A stretch of DNA of 64,000 bases from a bacterium. Lineage in GTDB: Bacteria > Bacillota > Clostridia > Oscillospirales > Oscillospiraceae. The position numbers and the translations under genes are program-made. The notes under the pieces are model-generated. The model was not told the origin of the DNA. It saw only the letters and a list, made by a program, of their open reading frames with translations, and ran no database searches. Location of the stretch: the NCBI GenBank assembly GCA_004560375.1, contig SFVC01000016.1, forward strand, positions 9,131 to 73,130. Direction: 5' to 3'. This document shows, piece after piece, positions 56,075 to 63,957 of this stretch. Position 1 is the stretch's first letter; every line of letters starts with the position of its first letter.

Positions 56075-58213
56075 ATGAGCTATTCCCGCAAAGGAAAGCG
56101 GGCGGCCCCCTACCGCCATACCGGGCGGCGTTCCCGCTCCGGCGGCTCCCCCCTGATGTCCGCCCTGTTCTTCCCCGCCGCCCTCCTCTATCACGAGCTG
56201 CTGCTGCGGGTCTTTGACCGGAGCACCCCCTTCTTTGACATCGCCCTGCTGCGGATCCTGCTGTTCTCCCTGGCGGCGGGGCTGCTGCTGTTCCTCCTTC
56301 TGGATCTGCTGCCCTGGAAGGGCGCCGCCCGCGTCGCCGGGGGGGTGATCTTAGGGCTGGGTACGGTGCTGTTCTGCGTGGAGCGGGGCTGCCGGGCCAC
56401 CTTCAACCTCTACTACGGCCTGGGCTTCATGGGCGGCATGGCCGGGGACGTCACCGGGGACTTTGGCTCCACCGTGGCGTCGGTGATCCTGGGCCTGATC
56501 CCCTTCATCCTGCTGTCCTTTGTGCCGCTGGTGGCCTACCTCCTCTTACGGCAAATGGTGTTCCAGGAGGACGGCCAGGACGGTCTCACCCGGATCATCC
56601 TGGCGGTGGGCCTAGTGATCTTCCAGCTGGGGGGCTGGGCCCTGTCCGCCTTCGGGGCGGAGGCCCGGTACTACACCTATGAGTACACCGCCAACGTCTC
56701 CATCCCCCACTTTGGGGTGATAACCTCCCTGCGGCTAGAGCTGGAATACGCCCTGCTGGGCACCCCCGCCCCGCCCCTGCACGAGCTCATCGACCCGGCG
56801 GACACCCCCGCCCCCACGAGCCCCGGCCCCACCGTTGATCCTTCCGCTGACCCGTCGGCGGGAACGGTTCAGCGGCCCATCCCCACCGGGCCCAACACCC
56901 TGAACATCGACTTTGCCGCCCTGGCGGAGGGCGAGTCCAACCAGACCATCCAGAACATCCACCAGTATATGGCCAGCCTCACCCCCTCGGAGAAAAACCA
57001 GTACACCGGGATGTTTGAGGGCAAGAACCTGATCCTGCTCACCGCCGAGGGCTTCTCCCCCTACGCCATTGATCAGGAGCTCACCCCCACCCTCTACAAG
57101 CTTACCCACGAGGGCTTTGTGTTCCACAACTTCTACCAGCCGGACTGGACCCAGTCCACCTGCGGCGGCGAGTTCGCCGTCACCACCGGCATCATCCCCA
57201 ACTGGGTCAACGGCGGGCTGGCCGCCAACGCCAGCGCGGACATCTCCATGCCCAACACCCTGGCCAAGCTGTTCGCCGCCAAGGGGTACGCCGTCCCCGC
57301 GTGGCACAACCATACCTACACTTACTACGGCCGGGACAAGTATCTGGGCAATTACGGCTATGACTACAAGGGCGTGGGCAATGGGCTGGAGCTGGCCCAC
57401 GTTGTCTGGCCCAACTCCGATCTGGAGATGATGGAGGCCACGGTGGACGGCTATATCAACGACTACGTCCAGAACGGCAAGCCCTTCCACGCCTACTATA
57501 TGACGGTGAGCGGCCACGGCTATTACTCCTGGGGGGGCAACGCCATGTCCCGGAAGCACCGGGAGACGGTGGAGGCCAAGTACCCCAATCTGTCCGAGAC
57601 CTCCCAGGCGTACCTGGCCTGCAACATAGAGCTGGATCTGGCGCTGGAATACCTGGTGGACAAGCTGGAGGCGGCGGGTATCGCCGATGACACCCTCATC
57701 GTCATGACCGGCGATCACTACCCCTATCTGATGGTGGAGAAGGGCGGCGCGGACTACTACAACGAGCTGCGGGGCTTTGAGGACAGCGAGGGGGACACCT
57801 CCCGGTATAAGAACACTCTGCTCATGTGGAGCGGGGCCATCGAAACCCCCATTGAGGTGGACACCCCCTGCTACACCCCCGACATCGTGCCCACTCTGTG
57901 CAATCTGTTCGGGCTGGACTACGACTCCCGGCTCTACTCCGGGCGGGACATCTTCGCCGAGAATTACCAGGCGGATCAGTATTCCAACTGTATGCCCCTG
58001 GTGGTGTTCGCCAACAACGTGGGCAAGGGCAACAGCTGGATCACCGCCGCGGGCACCTACGAGGCCAACACCAAGACCTTCACCCCCAACCCCGGCGTCA
58101 CCGTGGACGACGAGTACGTCAACCGGGTGCACCGGCTGGTGGCGGCCAAGGTGAACTACTCCAAGCTCATCATCCAGGAGGACTACTACGCCCACGTCCC
58201 GCTGCCTGAATAG
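56075..58213 (+). CDS. LTA synthase family sulfatase
   Basis: This 712-residue membrane enzyme has about five N-terminal helices followed by an extracellular sulfatase-fold domain. The nucleophile Thr is at about 362 (QSTCGGEF), and metal ligands fall in LTAEGFSPYAID near 330 and MTGDHYPYL near 545. Relatives polymerise glycerol phosphate onto lipid. A Thr/Pro linker (near 235-275) is unusual. ATG 56075 is chosen because AGGAAG is too near the GTG at 56063. SpoIID lies upstream without an evident link. Confidence 0.87.
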   Translation: MSYSRKGKRAAPYRHTGRRSRSGGSPLMSALFFPAALLYHELLLRVFDRSTPFFDIALLRILLFSLAAGLLLFLLLDLLPWKGAARVAGGVILGLGTVLFCVERGCRATFNLYYGLGFMGGMAGDVTGDFGSTVASVILGLIPFILLSFVPLVAYLLLRQMVFQEDGQDGLTRIILAVGLVIFQLGGWALSAFGAEARYYTYEYTANVSIPHFGVITSLRLELEYALLGTPAPPLHELIDPADTPAPTSPGPTVDPSADPSAGTVQRPIPTGPNTLNIDFAALAEGESNQTIQNIHQYMASLTPSEKNQYTGMFEGKNLILLTAEGFSPYAIDQELTPTLYKLTHEGFVFHNFYQPDWTQSTCGGEFAVTTGIIPNWVNGGLAANASADISMPNTLAKLFAAKGYAVPAWHNHTYTYYGRDKYLGNYGYDYKGVGNGLELAHVVWPNSDLEMMEATVDGYINDYVQNGKPFHAYYMTVSGHGYYSWGGNAMSRKHRETVEAKYPNLSETSQAYLACNIELDLALEYLVDKLEAAGIADDTLIVMTGDHYPYLMVEKGGADYYNELRGFEDSEGDTSRYKNTLLMWSGAIETPIEVDTPCYTPDIVPTLCNLFGLDYDSRLYSGRDIFAENYQADQYSNCMPLVVFANNVGKGNSWITAAGTYEANTKTFTPNPGVTVDDEYVNRVHRLVAAKVNYSKLIIQEDYYAHVPLPE

Positions 58214-58218
58214 AAAAA

Positions 58219-58250
58219 ACCCGGCCCGGAGCGTCTGCTCCGGGCCGGTT
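58219..58250. terminator. bidirectional terminator
   Basis: CCGGCCCGGAGC, GTCT, GCTCCGGGCCGG, followed by TTCTTTTT. Confidence 0.85.
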
Positions 58251-58288
58251 CTTTTTATCCATGTGCTCGTTTTATACCATCTATGTAG

Positions 58289-58307
58289 GGGCGGACATTG
58301 TCCGCCC
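58289..58307. repeat. short palindromic repeat of the GTAGGGG family
   Basis: GTAGG precedes GGGCGGACA-T-TGTCCGCCC, a 9-bp arm hairpin, in the gap between convergent genes. Confidence 0.5.
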
Positions 58308-58344
58308 GCCCGATTCGGGGCATGGCGCGGGATCGGCTCCGGCC

Positions 58345-59274
58345 TTATGTCCCTGCTCCCGGCTTCTCCGCGCTTCCTGTGCCGCAGGCTATCGTCAGGG
58401 CGCAGGGCAGGTTTTTCACCGTGGTCACCGCCTGCTCCCCGCCGAACTCGCCGTCCACCGTCCAGGCCACCGGAGTGTCGCAGGTGAACACCACCTCGCC
58501 GGCTTCGATGCCCACCACCGCCCCGTCCCCGGACAGCTCCAGGGTGGTCAGGGCGGTGAGGATGGACTGCCAGTCCTTGGCCGTCTTGGGCTGGCGGATC
58601 AGGATCACCTCAAACCGGCCGTCGTCCAGCAGCACCTTGTCCCGGGGCAGGTTCACCAGCCCCCCCACCGACACCGTGTTGCCCACCATGCCGTAGATGA
58701 AGTCCCCCTCCACCTCTGGCCCGCCGGGGACGGTGACCCTCATGTGATAGCTGGGGATGTTGGCCAGCCGGCCCATCCCTTCCAGCACGTAGGCGAAATG
58801 GCCCAGCAGGTTTTTGTTGGCCTGGGGGGTGGAGTAGGACACGTCGGTGAACAGCCCGAAGGCAGCCACATAGGTAAAGGGGCGGCCCTCCGCCTCCCCC
58901 ACGTCCACCGGCCGGGGCGCCCCCTTCCCCGCCACCTCCGCCAGCTCGGGCAGGGTGCGGGGCAGCTCCAGGGTGCGGGAGAAGTCGTTGGTGGTGCCCG
59001 CCGGGATGTAGCCCAGCACCGGGCGCTGGTCAGCGGGAAGGGCCAGCAGGCCCTGCACCGTCTCGTTCAGGGTGCCGTCCCCTCCGCAGCACACCACCCG
59101 GTCAAAGGCGGCGCCCTGCTCGATCACAGTTTGGGTGGCGTCCCCCCGTCCCTGGGTGGGGTGGACGGTCACCCCGTAGCCCTGCCGGGAAAAGACCTCC
59201 ACCACGTCGGACAGGGTCGCCTTGGCCGTCTTGCGCCCGGCGGCGGGGTTATAGATGTACAACAGCGTTTTCAT
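58345..59274 (-). CDS. YegS/DagK-type lipid kinase
   Basis: This 309-residue kinase phosphorylates diacylglycerol or a related lipid. IYNPAAGRKTA near 7, VVCCGGDGTLNETVQGLL near 62-77 (ATP site GGDGT) and IPAGTTNDFSRTL near 93 (usual GTxNDFAR) are clear. A predicted promoter (59315-59343) and ATG 59274 define the start. Confidence 0.93.
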   Translation of the reverse strand: MKTLLYIYNPAAGRKTAKATLSDVVEVFSRQGYGVTVHPTQGRGDATQTVIEQGAAFDRVVCCGGDGTLNETVQGLLALPADQRPVLGYIPAGTTNDFSRTLELPRTLPELAEVAGKGAPRPVDVGEAEGRPFTYVAAFGLFTDVSYSTPQANKNLLGHFAYVLEGMGRLANIPSYHMRVTVPGGPEVEGDFIYGMVGNTVSVGGLVNLPRDKVLLDDGRFEVILIRQPKTAKDWQSILTALTTLELSGDGAVVGIEAGEVVFTCDTPVAWTVDGEFGGEQAVTTVKNLPCALTIACGTGSAEKPGAGT

Positions 59275-59314
59275 GGCTCCGTTCTCACTCCATATGGATT
59301 CTCTGGGGAACTGT

Positions 59315-59343
59315 ATTATACCCAAAACCTGGCTGGAATACAA
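59315..59343 (-). promoter_or_regulatory. promoter of the lipid kinase gene
   Basis: On the minus strand TTGTAT (59343-59338) and TATAAT (59320-59315), 17-base spacer. Confidence 0.6.
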
Positions 59344-59367
59344 TGAACATTCTGTAAAACCCTGCCC

Positions 59368-59397
59368 TTGCCAGAGGGGCGGCCTGGACGGTATAAT
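59368..59397 (+). promoter_or_regulatory. promoter of azlCD
   Basis: TTGCCA (59368-59373) and TATAAT (59392-59397), 18-base spacer. Confidence 0.55.
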
Positions 59398-59431
59398 AAA
59401 TCTGTCAAAAATTCTCCAGGAAGTGACCCCA

Positions 59432-60148
59432 ATGAACCGGAAAACCCTGGCCGTTGCCTTCCCCCACACCGTCCCGGTGCTGATGGGCTATCTGTCCATC
59501 GGCCTGGTGTTCGGCTGGATGCTGTCGGCGGCGGGCTTCGCCCCCAGCTGGGCGGCCGTCATGTCCGTCACCATCTACGCCGGCAGCGGCCAGTACCTGG
59601 GGGTGGATCTGCTGGCCAACGCCTCCCCCCTGGGGGACGCCGCCTTCCTCACCCTGATGATCAACTTCCGCCATCTGGTCTACGGCCTGTCCATGCTGGA
59701 GAAGTTCCAGGGCATGGGCTGGCGGAAGCTGTACATGATCTTCTCCCTCACCGACGAGACCTACGCCCTGCTGGCCGGGGTGGAGGCCCCGGGAGGCGTG
59801 GACGCCAAGGACTTCTACTTCACCATCGCCCTGCTGGATCACCTCTACTGGATCGCCGGCTCCATCCTGGGCGCGGTGGCGGGGGCGCTGATCACCATCA
59901 ATACCGAGGGCATCGACTTCGCCATGACCGCCCTGTTCCTGGTCATCGCCGTGGAGCAGTGGCAGTCCAACAAAAAACACGCCCCGGTCTACCTGGGCGC
60001 GCTGGGGACGCTGGCCTGTCTGCTGTGGCTGGGCCCGGACAACGGGCGGTTCCTGATCCCCGCCCTGGGCATTCTGGTGGCGGGGCTGCTCCTCCTCCGG
60101 CCCCTGCTGGAGGGGAATGACGCCGCGAAGGGAGGCGATGGGCTATGA
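59432..60148 (+). CDS. azlC: AzlC-family permease
   Basis: This 238-residue membrane protein of the branched-chain amino acid exporter family has GYLSIGLVFGWMLSAAGFAPSWA at 19-41, the motif INFRHLVYGLSM near 89, and FSLTDETYALLAG near 111. It works with the small partner AzlD encoded next, overlapping by four bases (ATGA). Confidence 0.93.
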   Translation: MNRKTLAVAFPHTVPVLMGYLSIGLVFGWMLSAAGFAPSWAAVMSVTIYAGSGQYLGVDLLANASPLGDAAFLTLMINFRHLVYGLSMLEKFQGMGWRKLYMIFSLTDETYALLAGVEAPGGVDAKDFYFTIALLDHLYWIAGSILGAVAGALITINTEGIDFAMTALFLVIAVEQWQSNKKHAPVYLGALGTLACLLWLGPDNGRFLIPALGILVAGLLLLRPLLEGNDAAKGGDGL

Positions 60149-60471
60149 CAACCGGGCAGATTGCGGCGCTGGTGGCGGTGATGGCTGTGGTGACCTTTTT
60201 GACCCGGGCGCTGCCCTTCCTGCTGTTCGGCCGGGGCGGGAAGCCGCCGGAGGTGGTGCTCTATCTGGGGCGGTTCCTGCCCCCGGCGGTCATCGCCATG
60301 CTCATCGTCTACTGCTACCGGGGCGCCACCTTCGCCTCGCCTGCGGGCTGGGCCCCGGGGCTCATCGCCGGGGCGGCGGTGGTGGCCCTCCACCTCTGGA
60401 AGAAGAACAATATGTTGTCCATTGTGGGGGGCACCATCCTCTATATGGTGCTGGTGCAGGTGGTGTTCTGA
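60145..60471 (+). CDS. azlD: AzlD-family permease subunit
   Basis: This 108-residue membrane protein has four helices with VVTFLTRALPFLLFG near 15 and LGRFLPPAVIAMLIVYC near 48, the AzlD pattern. It is paired with AzlC as a branched-chain amino acid exporter. Confidence 0.92.
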   Translation: MTTGQIAALVAVMAVVTFLTRALPFLLFGRGGKPPEVVLYLGRFLPPAVIAMLIVYCYRGATFASPAGWAPGLIAGAAVVALHLWKKNNMLSIVGGTILYMVLVQVVF

Positions 60472-60490
60472 GGAGGCTGCCATACAGTAA

Positions 60491-60517
60491 GCCCTCCCCC
60501 CCTTCCGGGGGGAGGGC
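60491..60517. terminator. terminator of azlCD
   Basis: GCCCTCCCCCC and GGGGGGAGGGC form an 11-bp stem, followed by ATTTGTT; the convergent YitT gene ends just beyond. Confidence 0.75.
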
Positions 60518-60522
60518 ATTTG

Positions 60523-61377
60523 TTATGTCCGCATGAAGCCCTTGCCGAAGATCTCGCTGGAATTGGTCACCAGGATGAAGGCGTGGGGATCCGCCGATTT
60601 GAGATACACCCGCAGCGCCACCGCCTGAGAGCGGGACAGCGCCGCCAGCACCACCCACTTGGCCTCGTGGGAATAGGCCCCCTGGGCCTCCCAGAAGGTG
60701 GCGGAGCGGTTCAGCTTATGGGTAATGAAATCGCACACCTCCTCCGGGCAGGAGGTGACGGCGATAAAGCTCTTGCGGCGGTTCAGGGACTCGATCACCG
60801 AGTCCACCACCACCGATTTCAGCACCAGGCCCAAAATGGAGTACAGCCCCGCCTCCATGCCCACAAAATACAGGGTGGAGGCGGCGATGAGCACGTCCAC
60901 ATACAGCAGGGCCATGCCGATGTCCATGCTGCTGAACCGCTTGAGGATCATGGCCAGGATGTCGGTGCCGCCGGTGGAGCTTTGCAGATTGAACAGGATG
61001 GCCGAGCCCAGGGAGGGCAGGATCACCGCGAAGAACAGCTCCAGGGTCTTTTGATCGGTGAGCGGGGCGGACAGGGGGCACAGCCACTCCAGCCCGGACA
61101 GCAGGGCGGAGAACAGCACCGAGCAGTACACGGTTCGCACCCCGAAGCTCCTGTCCAGGGCCACAAAGCCCAGCACCAGAAAGGCGATGTTGATGGCGGA
61201 GGCGAAGGTGGAGGCGCTCACCGCCGGGATCACCGCGTTGAGGATCACCGCCAGGCCGGTGACGCCGCCGGTGTTGAACTGGTTGGGGAACTTGAAAAAG
61301 TAGACGCCGGCGGCCACCAGGAAGGTGCCCAGGGTGAGCATGGCGTATTCCCGTACCGCCGCGAGTTTCTGACGCAT
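60523..61377 (-). CDS. YitT-family membrane protein
   Basis: This 284-residue protein has about six membrane helices (TFLVAAGVYFFKFPNQFNTGGVTGLA; MEAGLYSILGLVLKSVVVDSVI) and a C-terminal DUF2179 domain (FIAVTSCPEEVCDFITHKLNRSATFW). The family is common in Firmicutes; function unknown. It is followed upstream by tadA on the same strand, with a terminator between. Confidence 0.92.
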   Translation of the reverse strand: MRQKLAAVREYAMLTLGTFLVAAGVYFFKFPNQFNTGGVTGLAVILNAVIPAVSASTFASAINIAFLVLGFVALDRSFGVRTVYCSVLFSALLSGLEWLCPLSAPLTDQKTLELFFAVILPSLGSAILFNLQSSTGGTDILAMILKRFSSMDIGMALLYVDVLIAASTLYFVGMEAGLYSILGLVLKSVVVDSVIESLNRRKSFIAVTSCPEEVCDFITHKLNRSATFWEAQGAYSHEAKWVVLAALSRSQAVALRVYLKSADPHAFILVTNSSEIFGKGFMRT

Positions 61378-61402
61378 GGTGTCGGCCCTCTTTCCAAAAA
61401 AT

Positions 61403-61429
61403 CCGCCCCGGTGCTCCTCACCGGGGCGG
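61403..61429 (-). terminator. terminator of tadA
   Basis: CCGCCCCGGTG and CACCGGGGCGG form an 11-bp stem; on the minus strand it is followed by ATTTTTTGG. Confidence 0.85.
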
Positions 61430-61432
61430 TGC

Positions 61433-61939
61433 TTATTCTATCAGAGTTTTCCCCAAACGGCAAGGGGCTATCCGGGAAAATTTCCCCGGCCCCTCCCGCA
61501 GGGTGCGGAAGAAGTCCTCCAGCAGGGCGCGGCACTCCTCCTCCAACAGCCCGCCGTACACCCGGGGATGGTGGTTGAAGGGTTCGCAGAACAGGTTCAA
61601 AATGGAGCCGCAGCAGCCGGATTTCCCCTCCCGGGCGCCGAAGTACAGCTCTTTGATCCGGGCGTTGATGATGGCCCCGGCGCACATGGGGCAGGGCTCC
61701 AGGGTGACGTACAGCCGGCAGCCCTCCAGCCGCCAGCTTCCCAGGGCGGCGCAGGCTTCGTTGATGGCCTCCACTTCGGCGTGGGCGGTGGCGCGGCCCA
61801 GCTCCTCCCGGCGGTTGCGGCCGCGGCCGAGGATTTCGCCGGTGGGCGAAACCACCACGCAGCCCACGGGGACATCCCTGTGGGGGATGCACTCCCCTGC
61901 CAGCGTCAGGGCTTCGCGCATATAGTCTTGATCCGTCAT
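61433..61939 (-). CDS. tadA: tRNA-specific adenosine deaminase
   Basis: This 168-residue enzyme makes inosine at position 34 of tRNA-Arg. The zinc site is complete: HAEVEAINEA near 59 (HAE) and TLEPCPMCAGAI near 88 (PCxxC). MREALTLAGECIPHRDVPVGCVVV is the usual start. It is alone, with a strong terminator. A guanine or cytosine deaminase is excluded by the N-terminus. Confidence 0.94.
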   Translation of the reverse strand: MTDQDYMREALTLAGECIPHRDVPVGCVVVSPTGEILGRGRNRREELGRATAHAEVEAINEACAALGSWRLEGCRLYVTLEPCPMCAGAIINARIKELYFGAREGKSGCCGSILNLFCEPFNHHPRVYGGLLEEECRALLEDFFRTLREGPGKFSRIAPCRLGKTLIE

Positions 61940-61978
61940 GCGGTTCTCCTTTCTGCGGGCAGGGGCCCTGCCGGGGGC

Positions 61979-62006
61979 GTTCCTTTCTGCTCGTGCAGAA
62001 AGGAAC
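61979..62006. repeat. dispersed hairpin repeat, copy 4
   Basis: GTTCCTTTCTGC, TCGT, GCAGAAAGGAAC. It is followed by AAAGACACGCTTAGGGGGTGGCC, which (split as AAAGACACGC and TTAGGGGGTGGCC) also follows copy 5. Confidence 0.7.
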
Positions 62007-62018
62007 CGAAAGACACGC

Positions 62019-62087
62019 TTAGGGGGTGGCCTCCGGATGGAGCAGGCCCCCAGGGCGGGCCTGCTCCATAGTCGGCCTCCCCCTAAG
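62019..62087. repeat. nested hairpin in the repeat
   Basis: CTTAGGGGGTGGCC pairs with GGCCTCCCCCTAAG (one G-T), and inside it ATGGAGCAGGCCC pairs with GGGCCTGCTCCAT. Thirteen perfect inner pairs make it a strong RNA fold. Confidence 0.6.
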
Positions 62088-62127
62088 AACCCCCGTGAAG
62101 GTCAAGGGCACGCCGCTTTCAACGTGC

Positions 62128-62242
62128 GGGGAGTGACCGGCGCTCGCTCTCTGGACTGGTGTCACCCCCATTGGTGCTGCCGTCCGCGGGTGGGGATAGA
62201 GGTGTGGGCGGGGCCCTCGGTTCGTGCGCCTAAGTGGTGCGG
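62128..62242 (+). repeat. dispersed intergenic element, copy B
   Basis: It shares GGGAGTGACCGGCGC (62128), CCCCCATTGGTGCTGCCG (62165) and GCGCCT-AGTGGTGCGG (62226) with copy A at 18943-19053, same order, opposite orientation. Confidence 0.65.
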
Positions 62243-62263
62243 CTGACCGCCGGGGCTGTTTGA

Positions 62264-62279
62264 CGTTTCACGTGAAACA
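62264..62279. promoter_or_regulatory. parS-like site (ParB centromere)
   Basis: CGTTTCACGTGAAACA differs from the bacterial parS consensus TGTTTCACGTGAAACA only in the first base. The central GTTTCACGTGAAAC palindrome is intact. Such sites cluster around oriC and load ParB. Confidence 0.75.
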
Positions 62280-62314
62280 TCGTCGGGCGGGCTGCGCTGA
62301 TCCGCTTCGATGGA

Positions 62315-62407
62315 GCCCCTGGAAGCCCTCCCCCGGAACGCAGAGGCAGCCATCAGCGCCCCGTAGCCTATGGCTGCCTCGAAGTGAGGGGGAGGGCTCC
62401 CAGGGGC
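62315..62407 (-). ncRNA. possible structured RNA or repeat, two-stem hairpin
   Basis: GCCCCTGGAAGCCCTCCCCC (62315-62334) pairs with 62388-62407 over 20 bases with a single exception that is a G-U pair only on the minus strand. Inside, GAGGCAGCCAT (62343-62353) pairs with ATGGCTGCCTC (62370-62380). Internal loops are 8 and 7 bases. It is either a structural RNA or a MITE-like repeat; no promoter was found. Confidence 0.4.
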
Positions 62408-62467
62408 GGGCGGCTTTGCGGGACAAAAAGAGGGACTCCCCCAGTTGGGAGGAGTCCATTATATCAC

Positions 62468-63229
62468 TTATTTCTCCTGAATGGTAGTCACAGTTTCGTT
62501 GGTGGAATCAATAAAAGGAATTTCCAGCTCGTCCACCCCGGCCCGCAGCCATTGGAGATCCTCCGCACTAATGCCGTTGAAATCATCAAGCATCTGCCAA
62601 ACCGGATTTCCGGCGCCGGCGCTGCCAACACGATATGGCTCGCCGTCGTCCTGAACCAGGAAGGAAAACTCGTAGGTGTATACGGTTCCGTCCCCATCGG
62701 CGGCAGGGGCGTCGTCAGGTGTGAAGGGATCGGGAACCGCAATCCACTGGAACCAACCGTAACGCTCCGGCGTACCGCCCAAAATGGCATAGTAGGTCAG
62801 TCCATGTTCCGGATCATTGCCATTGTAAAGGTAGGGCGTTTCCCGATCAATGAGATCCGTGACGTCGGTTCGTTCTCCGTTCAGCACAAAATACAGCCGC
62901 CCGTCCTCCAGCTCCATCAGACGGGAGCCGTCCTGATACTGATAGCTGATGGTTTTGCTGTCTCTATCCCCTGAGAAGCCCACCGTACCGGCGGCCAACT
63001 GATAAATTCTCTGGGGGATCCCCGCCCCCACCAGCACTACCATGACCGCGGCCAGCGCCGCAGCCAGCAGCAGCTTTTTCTTCCTGGGCATCCGCCCCTT
63101 CCCTAACGGGGCCGCCTGGGCCAGCACCCGGGCCTTCACCGCCGCCGTACTGAGGTTGCTCCCCTCCTCCGGGCAAAACTCGTTGTCCACATAGTCATCC
63201 ATCAGCTTGGAGATCTCCAACTGCTTCAT
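62468..63229 (-). CDS. putative anti-sigma factor, membrane-anchored
   Basis: This 253-residue protein is encoded after a sigma factor and overlaps its end by 35 bases. The N-terminal 55 residues are cytoplasmic and acidic (QLEISKLMDDYVDNEFCPEEG), followed by one helix (KKLLLAAALAAVMVVLVGAG) near 50-70 and an outer region with strands (SYQYQDGSRLMELEDGRLYFV). The fold is not a known anti-sigma domain by eye; the role is inferred from position and topology. ATG 63229 is chosen because GGAGGG lies 8 bases before it. Confidence 0.7.
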   Translation of the reverse strand: MKQLEISKLMDDYVDNEFCPEEGSNLSTAAVKARVLAQAAPLGKGRMPRKKKLLLAAALAAVMVVLVGAGIPQRIYQLAAGTVGFSGDRDSKTISYQYQDGSRLMELEDGRLYFVLNGERTDVTDLIDRETPYLYNGNDPEHGLTYYAILGGTPERYGWFQWIAVPDPFTPDDAPAADGDGTVYTYEFSFLVQDDGEPYRVGSAGAGNPVWQMLDDFNGISAEDLQWLRAGVDELEIPFIDSTNETVTTIQEK

Positions 63230-63761
63230 GTCCATAGCCCTCCTGTTCTAAGATTGTTTTCAGCGTCTCCCGCCCCCGGCGCAGCCAGGTCTTGGCGGTG
63301 GACTGGTTCAGTCCCATGGTCAGCGCCGCCTCCCGCACCGTCTGGCCGTAGTAGTAGTGCCGCACGAACAGCTCCCGCTGGGGTTTGTCCAGCCGGGACA
63401 GCGCCTGGTTCACCACCCGGGCGGTTTCCTTTTTATCCAGCGCCCGGTCGGGGCCGTCCGTCTCCAACAGCAGCACGTCGTCCTCCAAGGGCAGGCTCTC
63501 CCGGCTGGCCCGGAGGAGGTTGAACGCCCGGTTCCGGGCAATGGCCCCCAGGTAGCCCTTCACCTGTCCCGGCCGCAGCTTGCCCCGGTTGTCCCAGGCG
63601 GCCAGGAACACGTCCGCCGTCAGCTCCTCCACGTCCGCCTGCCGCCCCCGCAGGATGCGGGAGATCACGGCGGACACGTAGGGCGTATAGCGGTCGATGA
63701 GCGTTTCAAGGGCGGGCGGGTCGCCCCGGGCCAGGGATTTGATCAACTGTTCCTCAGTCAA
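63195..63761 (-). CDS. sigma-70 family factor (ECF type)
   Basis: This 188-residue sigma factor has region 2 (LIDRYTPYVSAVISRIL, VEELTADVFLAAWDNR, GYLGAIARNRAFNLLR) and region 4 (LSRLDKPQRELFVRHYYYGQ, TVREAALTMGLNQSTAKTWLRRGRETL), with no region 1 or 3. The start is TTG at 63761, because AAGGAGGTG lies 9 bases upstream; earlier starts would place the ribosome site inside the gene. It probably directs its own operon, including the membrane protein that follows. Confidence 0.87.
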   Translation of the reverse strand: MTEEQLIKSLARGDPPALETLIDRYTPYVSAVISRILRGRQADVEELTADVFLAAWDNRGKLRPGQVKGYLGAIARNRAFNLLRASRESLPLEDDVLLLETDGPDRALDKKETARVVNQALSRLDKPQRELFVRHYYYGQTVREAALTMGLNQSTAKTWLRRGRETLKTILEQEGYGHEAVGDLQADG

Positions 63762-63786
63762 TGGGGGTTTCACCTCCTTGGGGTGC

Positions 63787-63800
63787 GAAAGATATCTTTC
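63787..63800. promoter_or_regulatory. dyad upstream of the sigma factor gene
   Basis: GAAAGATATCTTTC is a perfect 14-base palindrome, 26 bases before the TTG start. It may be an operator or part of the leader. Confidence 0.45.
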
Positions 63801-63927
63801 ACCTATCATAACACAAAAGCGGGGGGAATGGTTTCAGGGAAATTCCCTGAACACCCTTTTGCGGGTGGAAAGGGGATGCTCCCCTTTCTGGATCCCGGGT
63901 GCCCCGGGGGGCGCCCCTGCGGGGGGC

Positions 63928-63957
63928 GTTACTTTCTCTCACGCGAGAGAAAGTAAC
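63928..63957. repeat. dispersed hairpin repeat, copy 5
   Basis: GTTACTTTCTCTC, ACGC, GAGAGAAAGTAAC. The following sequence to the window edge (CGCTTAGGGGGTGGCCTCCGG) matches that after copy 4. The element continues beyond 64000. Confidence 0.7.

Larger units (their letters stand above)
61940..62467. other. repeat-rich intergenic region with parS-like site
   Basis: No gene is seen. It holds a hairpin repeat (61979-62006), a nested hairpin (62019-62087), a dispersed element (62128-62242), a parS-like site (62264-62279) and a 93-base two-stem structure (62315-62407). Confidence 0.7.

Noticed and set aside
61940..62467. Signal recognition particle RNA next to tadA
   Set aside because: The expected conserved loops (GGAA tetraloop region with AGCAG, and the Alu-domain signature) were not found; the hairpins look like repeats.
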